Positions 7,336 through 16,032 of a DNA stretch of 42,654 bases are shown here, in pieces. The stretch is taken from assembly GCA_017558775.1 (NCBI GenBank), contig JAFYTP010000022.1:1-42654 (forward strand). The letters run 5' to 3'. This stretch comes from Bacteroidales bacterium. Its GTDB lineage: Bacteria; Bacteroidota; Bacteroidia; Bacteroidales; UBA932. The position numbers and the translations under genes were made by a program. Each line of letters begins with the position of its first letter. Within the stretch, counting starts at the first letter, position 1. The notes beneath the pieces are model-generated. The model saw nothing but the letters and a program-made list of their open reading frames with translations, did no database searches and had not been told where the DNA came from.

Positions 7336-10300
7336 TTAGTCGGCGTTATGGGCCGGGGTGGCCTTCTTCTGGGAACCGCCGAGACCGAGTTTCAGGGTGA
7401 GGGTGAACTGCTTCGGCACCGGGACGGCGACACCGCCGGTGTTGAAGAATTCAGGATCCTGGCCGTTCAGTTTCTTGTCGGCATAAAGGAGGCAGATGTT
7501 CGTCGCCTGCAGCTTGAGGGACATCGACGCGAAAGCGATCGCCTCGGCCCAGCGCTTGGGCAGGTCATAGCTCAAGGATACTTCCTTCAGACGGACGAAG
7601 TCGCCGCTGGCGATACGCTCCGTGGAATAGTTGTACGCGTTGTAGGCGTGGCTGAGGGAAGTGTTGTTGTTGTTCTGGACGCGGCTGGCGATGACGGGAA
7701 TCGTGGTGTAATTCTCGTCGCCCGGGACCGCCCAGCGGTTGTTGAATTCCTTAGGCATGGAGGTCAGGTCGCTGTACCGGGACTTGAAGACCGGGTCCAG
7801 ACGCACGACGTTGCCGAACGAACCGGTGATGAACACGTTCAGGCGGAGGCCCTTCCACTCGACGGTGTTGCCGATGGAAGCGACATCCGTCGGATCGGCG
7901 GTACCGGAATACTCGAGGAAGGCGACGTTCGCCATGTCGGAAGCGGACTTCTGGAAGTAGACGCCCGTGGTGGAGATGCTCTCCTTAACCAGCTGGTAGA
8001 CGCCGTTCTCGTCCTTCTCATACACCGCATCGGTGTCGCGGAAGGTCGGGAGACCTTCGTCGTTCAGGCCCATGAACGGGATGGAGAAGATGGAATGGTT
8101 CTGATAGCCTTCCAGGGCGAAGCCAGTGCCACGGACCAGGTCGATAACGCGCTTGGTGGTAAGGAGCTTCGTCACCAGGTTCTTGGAGTGGGAGTAGATG
8201 AGGTTCGTCGTCCACTTGAAGTCGCGGGTCCGGATGTTCGTCGTCGTCAGGGACAGCTCGAAACCGCTGGATTCCATCGCGGCGACGTTACCGTACTTCT
8301 GGATCTGGCCGCCGACACCCGGGGTGTTCGTGATGGCGATCAGGTCGTGGTTGTTACGCTTGTACACATCGCCCACGAAGTTGATCCGGTTGTCCAGGAA
8401 ACCGAGTTCCACGCCCAGGTTGAACTCATGCTTCTTCTCGAAGGTGAGATCCGGGTTGGCCAGGTCGTCGATGTACAGGATGGTCTCCTTGTCGAACGCG
8501 GACGGACGCCAGCGGTTCGAGGCGGCGATGACCACGTTGGAGTTGGTCACCCAGGACGGGCCGCTTTCAGCCGTCAGGGAATAGGAGGCCTTGAGGGCGG
8601 CGTGCGACAGATAAGGCTGGAGCGAACGCATCCAAGGCTCGTCGCTGATGTTCCAACGGCCGGAAACGTTCCAGGTCGGGAGCCAGCGGGCGGAACGGGA
8701 CTTACCAAGGCGGTTGGAGCCCTCGTAACGGACGGTACCGTTCAAGCTGTAACGACCCTTGTAGGCGTAAGTTCCGGTGGCGAAGAAGGCCGCGCGACGC
8801 TCGTGGGTGTTCTTCATCGTGAAGTACTGGGTGTTCTCCTCCGCGCCCTTCTTGAAGATGCGGTAGTCGTAGTTGGCGATTTCACCCATGGAGTACTGCA
8901 TGCCCCAGCCGCGGAACCAGATCTCGTGACGGTCCACGGAGTTGACCTCCATACCGCCGTACCCGTTGATCATGTGATTGCCGAAGGTTTCGGTGAAGTT
9001 GCCGGAAAGACGGAAGTCCCAGCCCTTCATCTTGTTGTCGGTACGCTGATAGATACCGCCATAGGGCAGGACCGTCTCCGGAAGGGCGAACTTGACGTCC
9101 GGGTCGGTGTACAGGAAGGAGTTGTTGTCACGGATGGTGGTCGTGTAGGCGGCGCGGTAGGCCTGGGCCTGGTTGGAACCGTCCAGGATGTAGTGCTCGC
9201 GCGAGGTGCCGGCGTACTTGTAGGCACCGAGGGCGGACAGTTCGAACTGGCGGAACACCTTCCACTTGATCTCGCCCTGCACGCGGATGTTCGTCACATC
9301 CAGGTCCAGGTAGTTGTTCTCGAGCTCGTTCATGATGTTGAACGGCGCGTAGTTACGGGTGTAGTACTCGTCCGGGTCCAGCGCGCGGGAAGTGTTCAGC
9401 GCGTAGGAGTACGGGTTGATGTCGAAGTCACGCTTGACCTCGCCGGAGACCGTATCCAGGGAGGAACCGAGGGTACCCGGCGCGCGCTGCGTACGGTAGG
9501 AGGCGTTTCCAATCACGTTGAGCGTGACGTTGTCGAACATGCGGTAGGTTGAATTGATGTTCGAGGTGAAACGGCGGACGGCGCTCTGCAGCGTCCAGCC
9601 CGGGTCATCCATCACGGACAGGGAAGCATAGTAGTTGCCCTGGTCCGAACCGCCCGCCATGGAGACGGAATGGTTGTGCTGGATATTATAGGTGAACAGC
9701 CGGTCGAACCAGTCCGTGTTGCGGTACTCGGCCGCGCGGAGATAGGCGGCCTTGGCGGCGTCGGTGTTCGGAAGGCCGAACTGGCCGTTGGTCTCGTCGA
9801 ACTGGGTGATGAGCTGATACATCTTGCCATAGACACCGCTGTCGGAGGCGTTGGCCGTACCGGCATACTGCAGGAAGCCCTTCTGCTCCAGTTCCTGATA
9901 GATGGACATCTGGTCCTGGGAGTTCATGATGTTGAACTCGGAATACATCGGCTTCAGACGGACCGTATATTCACCCGTGTAAGTGAGGCTGGTATGACCG
10001 GCCTTACCCTTCTTGGTGGTGATGACGATAACGCCCGCCATGGCGCGTGCACCGTAGATGGAGGTAGCGGAACCGTCCTTGAGGATGTCGAAGCTCTCGA
10101 TATCGTCGGAGTTCAGACCGGCGATCGCGGACGAGATCAGGGTGTTGGCGTCACCGGAGCTGAGATCTTCAGCGTCGATGTCGACCACATCCTCCATGAT
10201 GACGCCGTCCACGACCCACAACGGCTTGGAGGAGCCGTAGATGGAGGTGGCACCGCGGACGCGGATCTTCGGAGCGGTACCGAACGTACCGGAAACGTTC

Positions 10301-10767
10301 TGGACGGAGACACCGGCCACACGGCCTTCCAGTGAACGGGATATATCGGCGATACCGCTGATCTTGGTATCGTCAGCATCCAGTTTCACCGTGGAACCCG
10401 TGAACAGGCGGCGGTCCACCGAGGTCATACCGGTCACGACCGCTTGATCGAGGAGTTCCGAATCCGGCTTCAGGGCAATGCGGAGCTTGTCCTGCACCGG
10501 AACGGTCTGATCCTCGAAGCCCATGCAGGACGCCACGAGGTTCTTGGTGCTTTGGGGAACCTTGTCCAGGACAAAGTTACCGTCCAGATCTGTCATCGTC
10601 CCTACGCCGGTGACGCCTGGCGCATACACATACGCTCCCACGATCGGCTCTCCGTCATCGGCGGAGACCACCGTACCGCGGACCGTCCGTGTCTGTGCAT
10701 AAGCAGTCGTCATCCCTAAGAGGAGGGAACCGACACACAGCAGATAGGTTAGCAGTTTGGTTCTCAT
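7336..10767 (-). CDS. SusC/RagA-type TonB-dependent outer-membrane transporter
   Basis: This encodes 1143 residues with a signal peptide ending near AYAQ (about residue 25). A carboxypeptidase-regulatory-like domain follows (about 27-105, TVRGTVVSADDGEPIVGAYV), then a TonB plug (about 110-235) with the SusC signature SKPLWVVDGVI and the stretch SIYGARAMAGVIVITTKKG, then a 22-strand-type barrel. No N-terminal STN domain is present, so signalling to an anti-sigma factor is not suggested. It imports the substrate captured by the SusD partner using TonB energy. The last expected barrel strand (KQFTLTLKLGL) is followed by about 14 extra residues (GGSQKKATPAHNAD), which is odd because SusC proteins usually end at the aromatic end of that strand. 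It is the first gene of the five-gene operon. Confidence 0.95.
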   Translation of the reverse strand: MRTKLLTYLLCVGSLLLGMTTAYAQTRTVRGTVVSADDGEPIVGAYVYAPGVTGVGTMTDLDGNFVLDKVPQSTKNLVASCMGFEDQTVPVQDKLRIALKPDSELLDQAVVTGMTSVDRRLFTGSTVKLDADDTKISGIADISRSLEGRVAGVSVQNVSGTFGTAPKIRVRGATSIYGSSKPLWVVDGVIMEDVVDIDAEDLSSGDANTLISSAIAGLNSDDIESFDILKDGSATSIYGARAMAGVIVITTKKGKAGHTSLTYTGEYTVRLKPMYSEFNIMNSQDQMSIYQELEQKGFLQYAGTANASDSGVYGKMYQLITQFDETNGQFGLPNTDAAKAAYLRAAEYRNTDWFDRLFTYNIQHNHSVSMAGGSDQGNYYASLSVMDDPGWTLQSAVRRFTSNINSTYRMFDNVTLNVIGNASYRTQRAPGTLGSSLDTVSGEVKRDFDINPYSYALNTSRALDPDEYYTRNYAPFNIMNELENNYLDLDVTNIRVQGEIKWKVFRQFELSALGAYKYAGTSREHYILDGSNQAQAYRAAYTTTIRDNNSFLYTDPDVKFALPETVLPYGGIYQRTDNKMKGWDFRLSGNFTETFGNHMINGYGGMEVNSVDRHEIWFRGWGMQYSMGEIANYDYRIFKKGAEENTQYFTMKNTHERRAAFFATGTYAYKGRYSLNGTVRYEGSNRLGKSRSARWLPTWNVSGRWNISDEPWMRSLQPYLSHAALKASYSLTAESGPSWVTNSNVVIAASNRWRPSAFDKETILYIDDLANPDLTFEKKHEFNLGVELGFLDNRINFVGDVYKRNNHDLIAITNTPGVGGQIQKYGNVAAMESSGFELSLTTTNIRTRDFKWTTNLIYSHSKNLVTKLLTTKRVIDLVRGTGFALEGYQNHSIFSIPFMGLNDEGLPTFRDTDAVYEKDENGVYQLVKESISTTGVYFQKSASDMANVAFLEYSGTADPTDVASIGNTVEWKGLRLNVFITGSFGNVVRLDPVFKSRYSDLTSMPKEFNNRWAVPGDENYTTIPVIASRVQNNNNTSLSHAYNAYNYSTERIASGDFVRLKEVSLSYDLPKRWAEAIAFASMSLKLQATNICLLYADKKLNGQDPEFFNTGGVAVPVPKQFTLTLKLGLGGSQKKATPAHNAD

Positions 10768-10815
10768 GCGTTAATAGTTAGAATAATAAACGGTTTTAGG
10801 TAACATTTTAAAATG

Positions 10816-10846
10816 CAAGATAATTATATTTTTATCTAAATACAAA
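10816..10846 (-). promoter_or_regulatory. Weak candidate promoter of the SusC operon
   Basis: On the minus strand a TTTG (10843-10846) is separated by 19 bases from TTATCTTG (10816-10823), which matches TAnnTTTG at six of eight positions. It lies 49 bases before the SusC start in an AT-rich 180-base gap (10768-10949) that holds no other visible gene. The poor -7 box may mean a regulated or sigma-factor-specific promoter, or that the true one is elsewhere. Confidence 0.3.
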
Positions 10847-10884
10847 TATCTCGGGCGAATAATTATGCGTCATTTGAATAACAA

Positions 10885-10921
10885 CACAAAAAAATATCGG
10901 GAGGTAAAATCCTCCCGATAT
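10885..10921 (-). terminator. Terminator of the ABC exporter/5'-nucleotidase operon
   Basis: A perfect 11-bp stem (10894-10904 with 10911-10921, ATATCGGGAGG and its complement) encloses a 6-base loop. On the minus strand it is followed by a run of seven or eight T. It lies about 30 bases after the stop codon of the metallophosphatase gene, a textbook intrinsic terminator. Confidence 0.9.
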
Positions 10922-10949
10922 CAATCCGTATTTAAAAAATCTTATGAAC

Positions 10950-11813
10950 TTACAGTTTATAATCGATCTGTCCCATATAAACGCCCATCCAACCGTCCTG
11001 GACAATCGGAACTTTTATGCCGTCCATATTCAGATGCCAGGCGATTCCTTCCAAAAAAGTGTGGGAATGCCCGCTCACGAACAGGTCGATGTTCCGGGTT
11101 TTCGAGCACAAGATCGGGTCCGTGATATCACCGGGAGTATGCTCCTCGTAGCCGATATGGGTGAGGGCGATCACGAGGTCGCAGCCCTCATCGACCTTCA
11201 GGAGGTCGGCGTACTTCTGCACGGTTTCCACCCAGGGGAACTCCGGCACTCGCTCGGCGATGTCACCCGAGACCATCGTCTTCAGGTCGCACAGGACGCC
11301 CAGCACGCCGATCTTGAGGCCCGCGCGCTCCAGAATGACATAGGGTTTGATGTACTTCCCCGCCTCGAACGGCGAGAAATCGTAGTTGCACACGACGACC
11401 GGCATCTCCAGCGAGGAAAGCCGGCGACCCAGGTCCTCCAGGCCGTTGTCGAACTCGTGGTTGCCGAGGGTGACCACGTCGAACTTCATCGCGTTCAGGG
11501 CCTGGATCTCCAGGTTGCCGCCGAGTTCGGAAAAATAGGTCGTCCCCTGGCTGAAGTCGCCCGCGTGGAGCAGGAGCACGTTCTCCGGGCCCATCGCCGC
11601 ACGGACGCTGTCCACATAGGCGGCCCGTTCGATGATGCCACCCATCCCGACATATTCGCCGGTGCGTTCAGGCTCGAAATGGCTGTGCGTATCGTTCACA
11701 TGCAGGATGACGAGGTGATGCTCCACCTTGCTCCCCTTCTGCCAGAAATAGCCCACAGCCGCGGCCAGGGCCACGGAAAGGCAGATGAAAAGGATTCTTG
11801 CTGTCTTGTCCAT
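10950..11813 (-). CDS. Metallophosphatase half of a split 5'-nucleotidase (UshA-like)
   Basis: This encodes 287 residues with an N-terminal hydrophobic anchor (about 6-22). A calcineurin-like metallophosphoesterase domain shows all the usual motifs: NDTHSH with D41 and H43, GDF with D86, GNHEF with N118 and H119, a later THIGYEE histidine and GHSH near the end. The catalytic set is complete for a two-metal phosphoesterase acting on nucleotides or sugar nucleotides outside the inner membrane. The protein lacks the C-terminal 5'-nucleotidase domain of UshA; that domain is encoded by the gene just upstream (3 bases apart). This two-gene layout is familiar in Bacteroidales. It is the last gene of its operon. 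Confidence 0.88.
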   Translation of the reverse strand: MDKTARILFICLSVALAAAVGYFWQKGSKVEHHLVILHVNDTHSHFEPERTGEYVGMGGIIERAAYVDSVRAAMGPENVLLLHAGDFSQGTTYFSELGGNLEIQALNAMKFDVVTLGNHEFDNGLEDLGRRLSSLEMPVVVCNYDFSPFEAGKYIKPYVILERAGLKIGVLGVLCDLKTMVSGDIAERVPEFPWVETVQKYADLLKVDEGCDLVIALTHIGYEEHTPGDITDPILCSKTRNIDLFVSGHSHTFLEGIAWHLNMDGIKVPIVQDGWMGVYMGQIDYKL

Positions 11814-11816
11814 CGC

Positions 11817-12650
11817 TTAGTCCTCCATAATGACGCGTCCGTCCTTTTGTCCGTCTACGATCTTCCCTTCCGCCTCCATTTTCTGGAAATACTCCAGCAT
11901 CACGTCCTTCACCAGGACGTTCGTGAGGACCACGTCCTCCGCCAGGGCGCCGATGGCGATTCCGTCGCCGCCGGAGAGCAGGAAATCAATCGTGGCCACG
12001 TTGTACAGCCGTTTCGGGTCGATGGGTTCGCCGCCCACCTCGGCCTCCACGAGCTCATGGGCCTTGACCTTCACACGGCAGCCGCCCACGGCCTGGAAGG
12101 CCTGGGTTTTCGCGAGCTGTTCCAGGAGGCGCTGGAGGTTGTTCCCCCGCACCTTCGCATAGCACATGTAGTTCTTGAATGGGAACATCGCCTCCACGTC
12201 ATCCATCAGGATCGCCCCTTCCGGCAGCGGGTTGCGGATGCCGCCGTAGTTGGAGATGGAGAAATCCATCGGCACATTGAAATACGAGCTCGCCTTGTCC
12301 AGGAGGGCGTCCGCGACAATGTTGCCCAAGGGAAGGTCGCACTCGGTCCGGATGTTCTCCAGCAGCCGGGCGCTGTGGGCGACCACCTCCTTGAGATGGG
12401 CCATCTTGGGCTGTACATCCATCAGGAGCGCCGCCACCTCCGGCGTCGCTCCTTCTGTGAAATGCCTCCCGTTGGGGGCGATGTAATCGTCCTCGAACGT
12501 GCCGAGGGCCGTGTCCACGTTCTCGGCGGTCACCGGGACCACGCCGGTCCGGCTTCCGTCCATCGGGACGCGCTTCCACTCCACGCGCGGTCCCTGCGAA
12601 CAGGAGACCGCGGCGAGGAGACAGAGCACTGTTAACTTTGCTTTAACCAT
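11817..12650 (-). CDS. 5'-nucleotidase C-terminal domain lipoprotein
   Basis: This encodes 277 residues, a lipoprotein by its lipobox ending at Cys17 (LLAAVSC). The body matches the 5'-nucleotidase C-terminal (substrate-binding) domain: SNYGGIRNPLPEGAI, then VEAMFPFKN, then LYNVATIDFLLSGGDG. In UshA this domain binds the nucleoside; here it is a separate protein that probably pairs with the metallophosphatase encoded next. The ATG at 12650 is preferred over an in-frame TTG two codons earlier. The gene start overlaps the end of the ABC permease gene (stop 12632), so translation is probably coupled. Confidence 0.87.
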   Translation of the reverse strand: MVKAKLTVLCLLAAVSCSQGPRVEWKRVPMDGSRTGVVPVTAENVDTALGTFEDDYIAPNGRHFTEGATPEVAALLMDVQPKMAHLKEVVAHSARLLENIRTECDLPLGNIVADALLDKASSYFNVPMDFSISNYGGIRNPLPEGAILMDDVEAMFPFKNYMCYAKVRGNNLQRLLEQLAKTQAFQAVGGCRVKVKAHELVEAEVGGEPIDPKRLYNVATIDFLLSGGDGIAIGALAEDVVLTNVLVKDVMLEYFQKMEAEGKIVDGQKDGRVIMED

Positions 12651-14011
12651 TTCCAAAGGTCTTTGAAGCTAGATTTCTTACCGTACATCAGGATACCCAC
12701 CTTGTAGATCTTCGCCGACGCCCAGGCGCAGGCGAGGAAGGTCAGGATGAGCAGGCCGATGGAGAGGATCAGTTCCCAGGTCGGAACTCCGAAGGGAATG
12801 CGGGCCAGCATCACGATCGGCGAGGTGAAGGGAATCATCGAGCCCCACCACACGATGCTGCTTTCCGGCGCCCGGAACGCGTAAAAGGCGATGAAGAAGC
12901 CGATGAGCAGCGGAATCGTGATCGGAATCTGGAGCTGCTGCGTATCCGCCTCGTTCTCCACGGCCGAGCCGATGGCCGCGAATAGCGACGCATACAGCAG
13001 GTAGCCGAACAGGAAGAACAGGAGGAAGGAAACGATGAGCTGTGTGTAGTTCAGGGAGCTGAGGGTGCCCAGGACGGCCTGCATGCCGGTCGGGCCTTCG
13101 GCCACGGCAGTCGTGTCGGCGAGGGCGGTCAGGTCGATGGTAGGACCGGCGGTCATGGACATCTGCTGCATCTGCTCGATCTGGGACTGGTCCACGCCGC
13201 CCGTGATCTTGTCCATGCCGATGATGCCGCCGAGGATGCCGATGATCATCACCGTGAGGATGATCCACAGCAGGAACTGGGTGAGGGCCACGAGGGCCAC
13301 GCCGATAATCTTGCCGAACATCAGTTCCGTCGACTTGACGGAGGAGACGAGCACCTCCACCACGCGGCTGGACTTCTCCTCGATGACGCTGGACATCACC
13401 ATGCTGCTGAAGATGGCGATGAACATATAGAGGGCCATGGCCAACGCCATCGACACTACCATATAAACCTCGCTCTGGGAGATGGTCTCCTTGCCCTTTT
13501 CATCCACCGTGTAAGAGGTCAGATGGACGTTGGAATGGACATCGGCAAGGATCTGTTCCAGGTCCGGAATGCCGTAAGAGTCAATGCGATAAGCCTCAAC
13601 AGCGTCGTTGATGCGGCCTTCGATGAAGGAGGCCGTCTCCACACCCATCGGCTTATCGGCATAGGTCGTAGCGGAAACCGACTTGGTGGCGCTGTCCAAC
13701 GGCGAGATGCACAGGAGGATGTCCGCGTCGTATTCGCCCAGGCGGTTCTTCACGGCCTCGGGATCCGTCTCGTCCAGCTGCTTGAAGGTGATGCGGTCCG
13801 TGTTCTCCAGGGCGGGCATCACGATGCCGGAGTTGTCGATGACGGCGATCCGCTTGGAATCCACTTCGCTGCGGAGCATGATGAAAATCATCACGGCATA
13901 CATGCCCGCGAACAGGATCGGAACGCCGAAGGTGGTGAGCAGGAAAGACTTCTTCTTGACCTTGTTCAGGTATTCCCGCGAAATGACGATGCCTAATTTC
14001 TTGAAATCCAT
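12632..14011 (-). CDS. ABC-2 type exporter permease (NatB-like)
   Basis: This encodes 459 residues of an ABC-2 family membrane protein. One membrane helix lies near residues 22-46 (LTTFGVPILFAGMYAVMIF), then a large extracytoplasmic domain to about residue 175, then a cluster of about five helices to the C-terminus. The string SSRVVEVLVSSVKSTELMFGKIIGV in the middle is characteristic of NatB-like permeases (EKSSRIxEVLLSSV...LLxGKIxG). The NatAB system of Bacillus exports sodium, but related pairs handle other substrates, so the cargo is not assigned. The ATPase gene is directly upstream with a single base between stop and start. Confidence 0.88.
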   Translation of the reverse strand: MDFKKLGIVISREYLNKVKKKSFLLTTFGVPILFAGMYAVMIFIMLRSEVDSKRIAVIDNSGIVMPALENTDRITFKQLDETDPEAVKNRLGEYDADILLCISPLDSATKSVSATTYADKPMGVETASFIEGRINDAVEAYRIDSYGIPDLEQILADVHSNVHLTSYTVDEKGKETISQSEVYMVVSMALAMALYMFIAIFSSMVMSSVIEEKSSRVVEVLVSSVKSTELMFGKIIGVALVALTQFLLWIILTVMIIGILGGIIGMDKITGGVDQSQIEQMQQMSMTAGPTIDLTALADTTAVAEGPTGMQAVLGTLSSLNYTQLIVSFLLFFLFGYLLYASLFAAIGSAVENEADTQQLQIPITIPLLIGFFIAFYAFRAPESSIVWWGSMIPFTSPIVMLARIPFGVPTWELILSIGLLILTFLACAWASAKIYKVGILMYGKKSSFKDLWKWLKQS

Positions 14012-14012
14012 A

Positions 14013-14870
14013 CTATTTGCCCTCCCCTTCCGTTACGAGTTTGATAAAGATGTCGTTCATGCGCGGAACGAGTTCGCGGTAGGAATTGATCCGGATGCCG
14101 GCCTCGATGAGCTCGGTCAGGCGGGCGGACGCCTTCTCGCGGGAGACCACCTCCACCTTGCGTTCGTAGTCCTGCGTGTACTCGATTTCCACGTTGTCCT
14201 CGCCGAAGCGGTGACGGATGTCGTCCGTGCCGCCGGTGATGACGAGCTTCGCCTTGTCCAGGAGCGCGATTTCGTCGCAGAGCTCCTCCACCGACTCCAT
14301 GTTGTGCGTGGAGAGGATGATGGTGGCGCCTTCGTCCTTCAGGCGGAGGATCTCCTTGCGGATGAGGTCCGCATTGACAGGATCGAAGCCAGAGAAAGGC
14401 TCGTCCAGGATCATCAGGGACGGCTTGTGCACGACGGTGGTGATGAACTGGACCTTCTGGGCCATACCCTTGGAGAGTTCCTCCACCTTCTTGTTCCACC
14501 AGTCCTGGATGCCGAAACGGACGAACCAGGCCTTCAGTTCGCGCGCCGCGTCACGATAGGACATTCCGCGGAGCTGCGCGAGATACATCGCCTGGTCCCC
14601 CACCTTCATCTTGCGGTACAGGCCGCGCTCTTCCGGAAGGTAGCCGATATGGGCCACATCCGCCGCCGTGATGGGATGGCCCTGGAACAGGACCTCGCCC
14701 TTCGTGGCGATGGTGATGCGGTTGATGATGCGGATGAGGGTCGATTTACCCGCTCCGTTCGGGCCGAGCAAGCCGAAGATCTTTCCTTCGGGGATGTCGA
14801 GAGACACGTCATCCAGTGCGACTTTCTCCCCGAAGTTCTTGGATACATGTTTGACTTCTATGATTGCCAT
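14013..14870 (-). CDS. ABC transporter ATP-binding protein (NatA-like)
   Basis: This encodes 285 residues. The Walker A motif GPNGAGKS is at residues 36-43, the signature is ELSKGMAQK (a variant of LSGGQ usual in this subfamily), and Walker B is SLMILDEPFSGFDP, followed by the H-loop region LSTHNM. The C-terminal 70 residues are the extension found in NatA-like and CcmA-like ATPases of ABC-2 exporters. It powers the permease encoded one base downstream. It is the first gene of a four-gene transcript that continues into the split 5'-nucleotidase and ends at the terminator near 10894. Confidence 0.92.
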   Translation of the reverse strand: MAIIEVKHVSKNFGEKVALDDVSLDIPEGKIFGLLGPNGAGKSTLIRIINRITIATKGEVLFQGHPITAADVAHIGYLPEERGLYRKMKVGDQAMYLAQLRGMSYRDAARELKAWFVRFGIQDWWNKKVEELSKGMAQKVQFITTVVHKPSLMILDEPFSGFDPVNADLIRKEILRLKDEGATIILSTHNMESVEELCDEIALLDKAKLVITGGTDDIRHRFGEDNVEIEYTQDYERKVEVVSREKASARLTELIEAGIRINSYRELVPRMNDIFIKLVTEGEGK

Positions 14871-14887
14871 TTCTGTATTGTTTTCTG

Positions 14888-14918
14888 CAAATATAGAAAG
14901 AATTTATTGAAATGCAAT
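14888..14918 (-). promoter_or_regulatory. Promoter of the ABC exporter operon
   Basis: On the minus strand ATTG (14915-14918) is followed after 19 bases by TATATTTG (14888-14895), a perfect match to the Bacteroidota -7 box TAnnTTTG. The start codon of the ATPase is 18 bases downstream. The surrounding DNA is AT-rich in contrast to the GC-rich genes on both sides. Confidence 0.7.
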
Positions 14919-14927
14919 AAATATTTA

Positions 14928-15971
14928 CTAAATGTTTAATATTTTCGTCGTCAACTCGACGAGCAGGTCCCCCGGGGTGGCCTCCCCGACCTCACCGCCT
15001 TTTCCTTTGAAGTCATAGTCGTTCAAGAGGGAGATGACGCGCATTGTCTGCTTCAGTGAGTATTTCTTCACGGCCGCGTCGTATTCCTTGAAGAAATACG
15101 GATTCACGCCCAGCACTTTCGCCTTGGCGGCACTGTCACCCGCCTGCCCCGACTGGATCAGCGCGTGATAGCGCAGGATGCGGTTGAAATGCGTATACAG
15201 CATGCTCACCGCCATCGGCATCGCGAACTTCGGGGTTTCCCCCACGTTCCGGGCCACCTTCACGGCTCGAGGTGCCTCCCGGTAGGAAAGGGCCTTCGTG
15301 AGTTCGAAGATGCTGTACTGCCGGCTGATGCCCACGTTCTTCTCGATGTCCTCCGCCGTGATGGTCTTCACCCCTTCGGGCAGGTTCTTGAGGAGTTTCT
15401 CCGTCTCGACCGCGATCTTGCCGAGGTCGGTTCCCGCCGATTCCACCAGCAGCCGCGCGCCTTCCGGGTCAATCTTCAGGCCTCTTTCCTCGTAGAAGGA
15501 CACGACCCACTTTTCCGTCTCATAGTCCTTCAGGGGCATGGACTCCACAATGACGCCCTGCTTGAGGACGCTTTTGTAGAGGGCTTTCCGCTTGTCCAGG
15601 GTGGCGCCGTGCAGGAGAATGACCAGCACGGTGGAATCCAGCGGCTTCTGGCAATAAAGGGCGAGGTCGTCCAGCGTCTTCATCACCTGGGCCTCCTTCA
15701 CCACCACGAGCTGCCGCTCCGCCATCATCGGGAAGCGGCGGGCCGCGGTGATCACCGCGTCGGCATCGACATCCGCCCCATAGCAGATGAGCTCGTTGAA
15801 ATCCTTCTCCCAATCCTGCAGGCAATTATCGATGATGGCCGCGCATACCATCTCGGGATAGTACGGCTCCTCCCCCATCAGGAGATACACCGGCTTGAAG
15901 GAGCCGGCCTTCACCTCCTCGAGGATGCTCCGGACCTGCCGGTCCGTCTCGATATAAGATTTTCCTGCCAC
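14928..15971 (-). CDS. holA: DNA polymerase III subunit delta
   Basis: This encodes 347 residues of the clamp-loader delta subunit. The N-terminal part (FKPVYLLMGEEPYYPEMV, then a segment ending VVVKEAQVMKTLDDL) and the C-terminal part (ISRQYSIFELTKALSYREAPRAVKVARNV, then HFNRILRYHALIQSG) match HolA proteins. It opens the beta clamp during loading at replication forks. It appears to be a single-gene unit: its -7 box lies only 6 bases before the ATG, and the next gene downstream has its own promoter that overlaps the holA stop region. Confidence 0.92.
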   Translation of the reverse strand: MAGKSYIETDRQVRSILEEVKAGSFKPVYLLMGEEPYYPEMVCAAIIDNCLQDWEKDFNELICYGADVDADAVITAARRFPMMAERQLVVVKEAQVMKTLDDLALYCQKPLDSTVLVILLHGATLDKRKALYKSVLKQGVIVESMPLKDYETEKWVVSFYEERGLKIDPEGARLLVESAGTDLGKIAVETEKLLKNLPEGVKTITAEDIEKNVGISRQYSIFELTKALSYREAPRAVKVARNVGETPKFAMPMAVSMLYTHFNRILRYHALIQSGQAGDSAAKAKVLGVNPYFFKEYDAAVKKYSLKQTMRVISLLNDYDFKGKGGEVGEATPGDLLVELTTKILNI

Positions 15972-15976
15972 GATTA

Positions 15977-15984
15977 CAAAGATA
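15977..15984 (-). promoter_or_regulatory. -7 box before holA, predicting a leaderless mRNA
   Basis: On the minus strand TATCTTTG matches TAnnTTTG exactly and ends 5 bases before the holA ATG. No convincing TTTG is found 19-20 bases upstream, where the hpf terminator stem lies. If used, transcription would begin at or next to the start codon. Confidence 0.5.
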
Positions 15985-15985
15985 C

Positions 15986-16015
15986 AAAAAAAAGGCGGCC
16001 CCGGTAGGGCCGCCT
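15986..16015 (-). terminator. Terminator after hpf
   Basis: A perfect 9-bp stem AGGCGGCCC/GGGCCGCCT (15993-16001 and 16007-16015) with a 5-base loop is followed on the minus strand by eight or nine T. It ends the operon of nuclease-fold protein, cca, xer and hpf and sits directly upstream of the holA -7 box. Confidence 0.9.
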
Positions 16016-16032
16016 GCGAGATTCAACGATTT

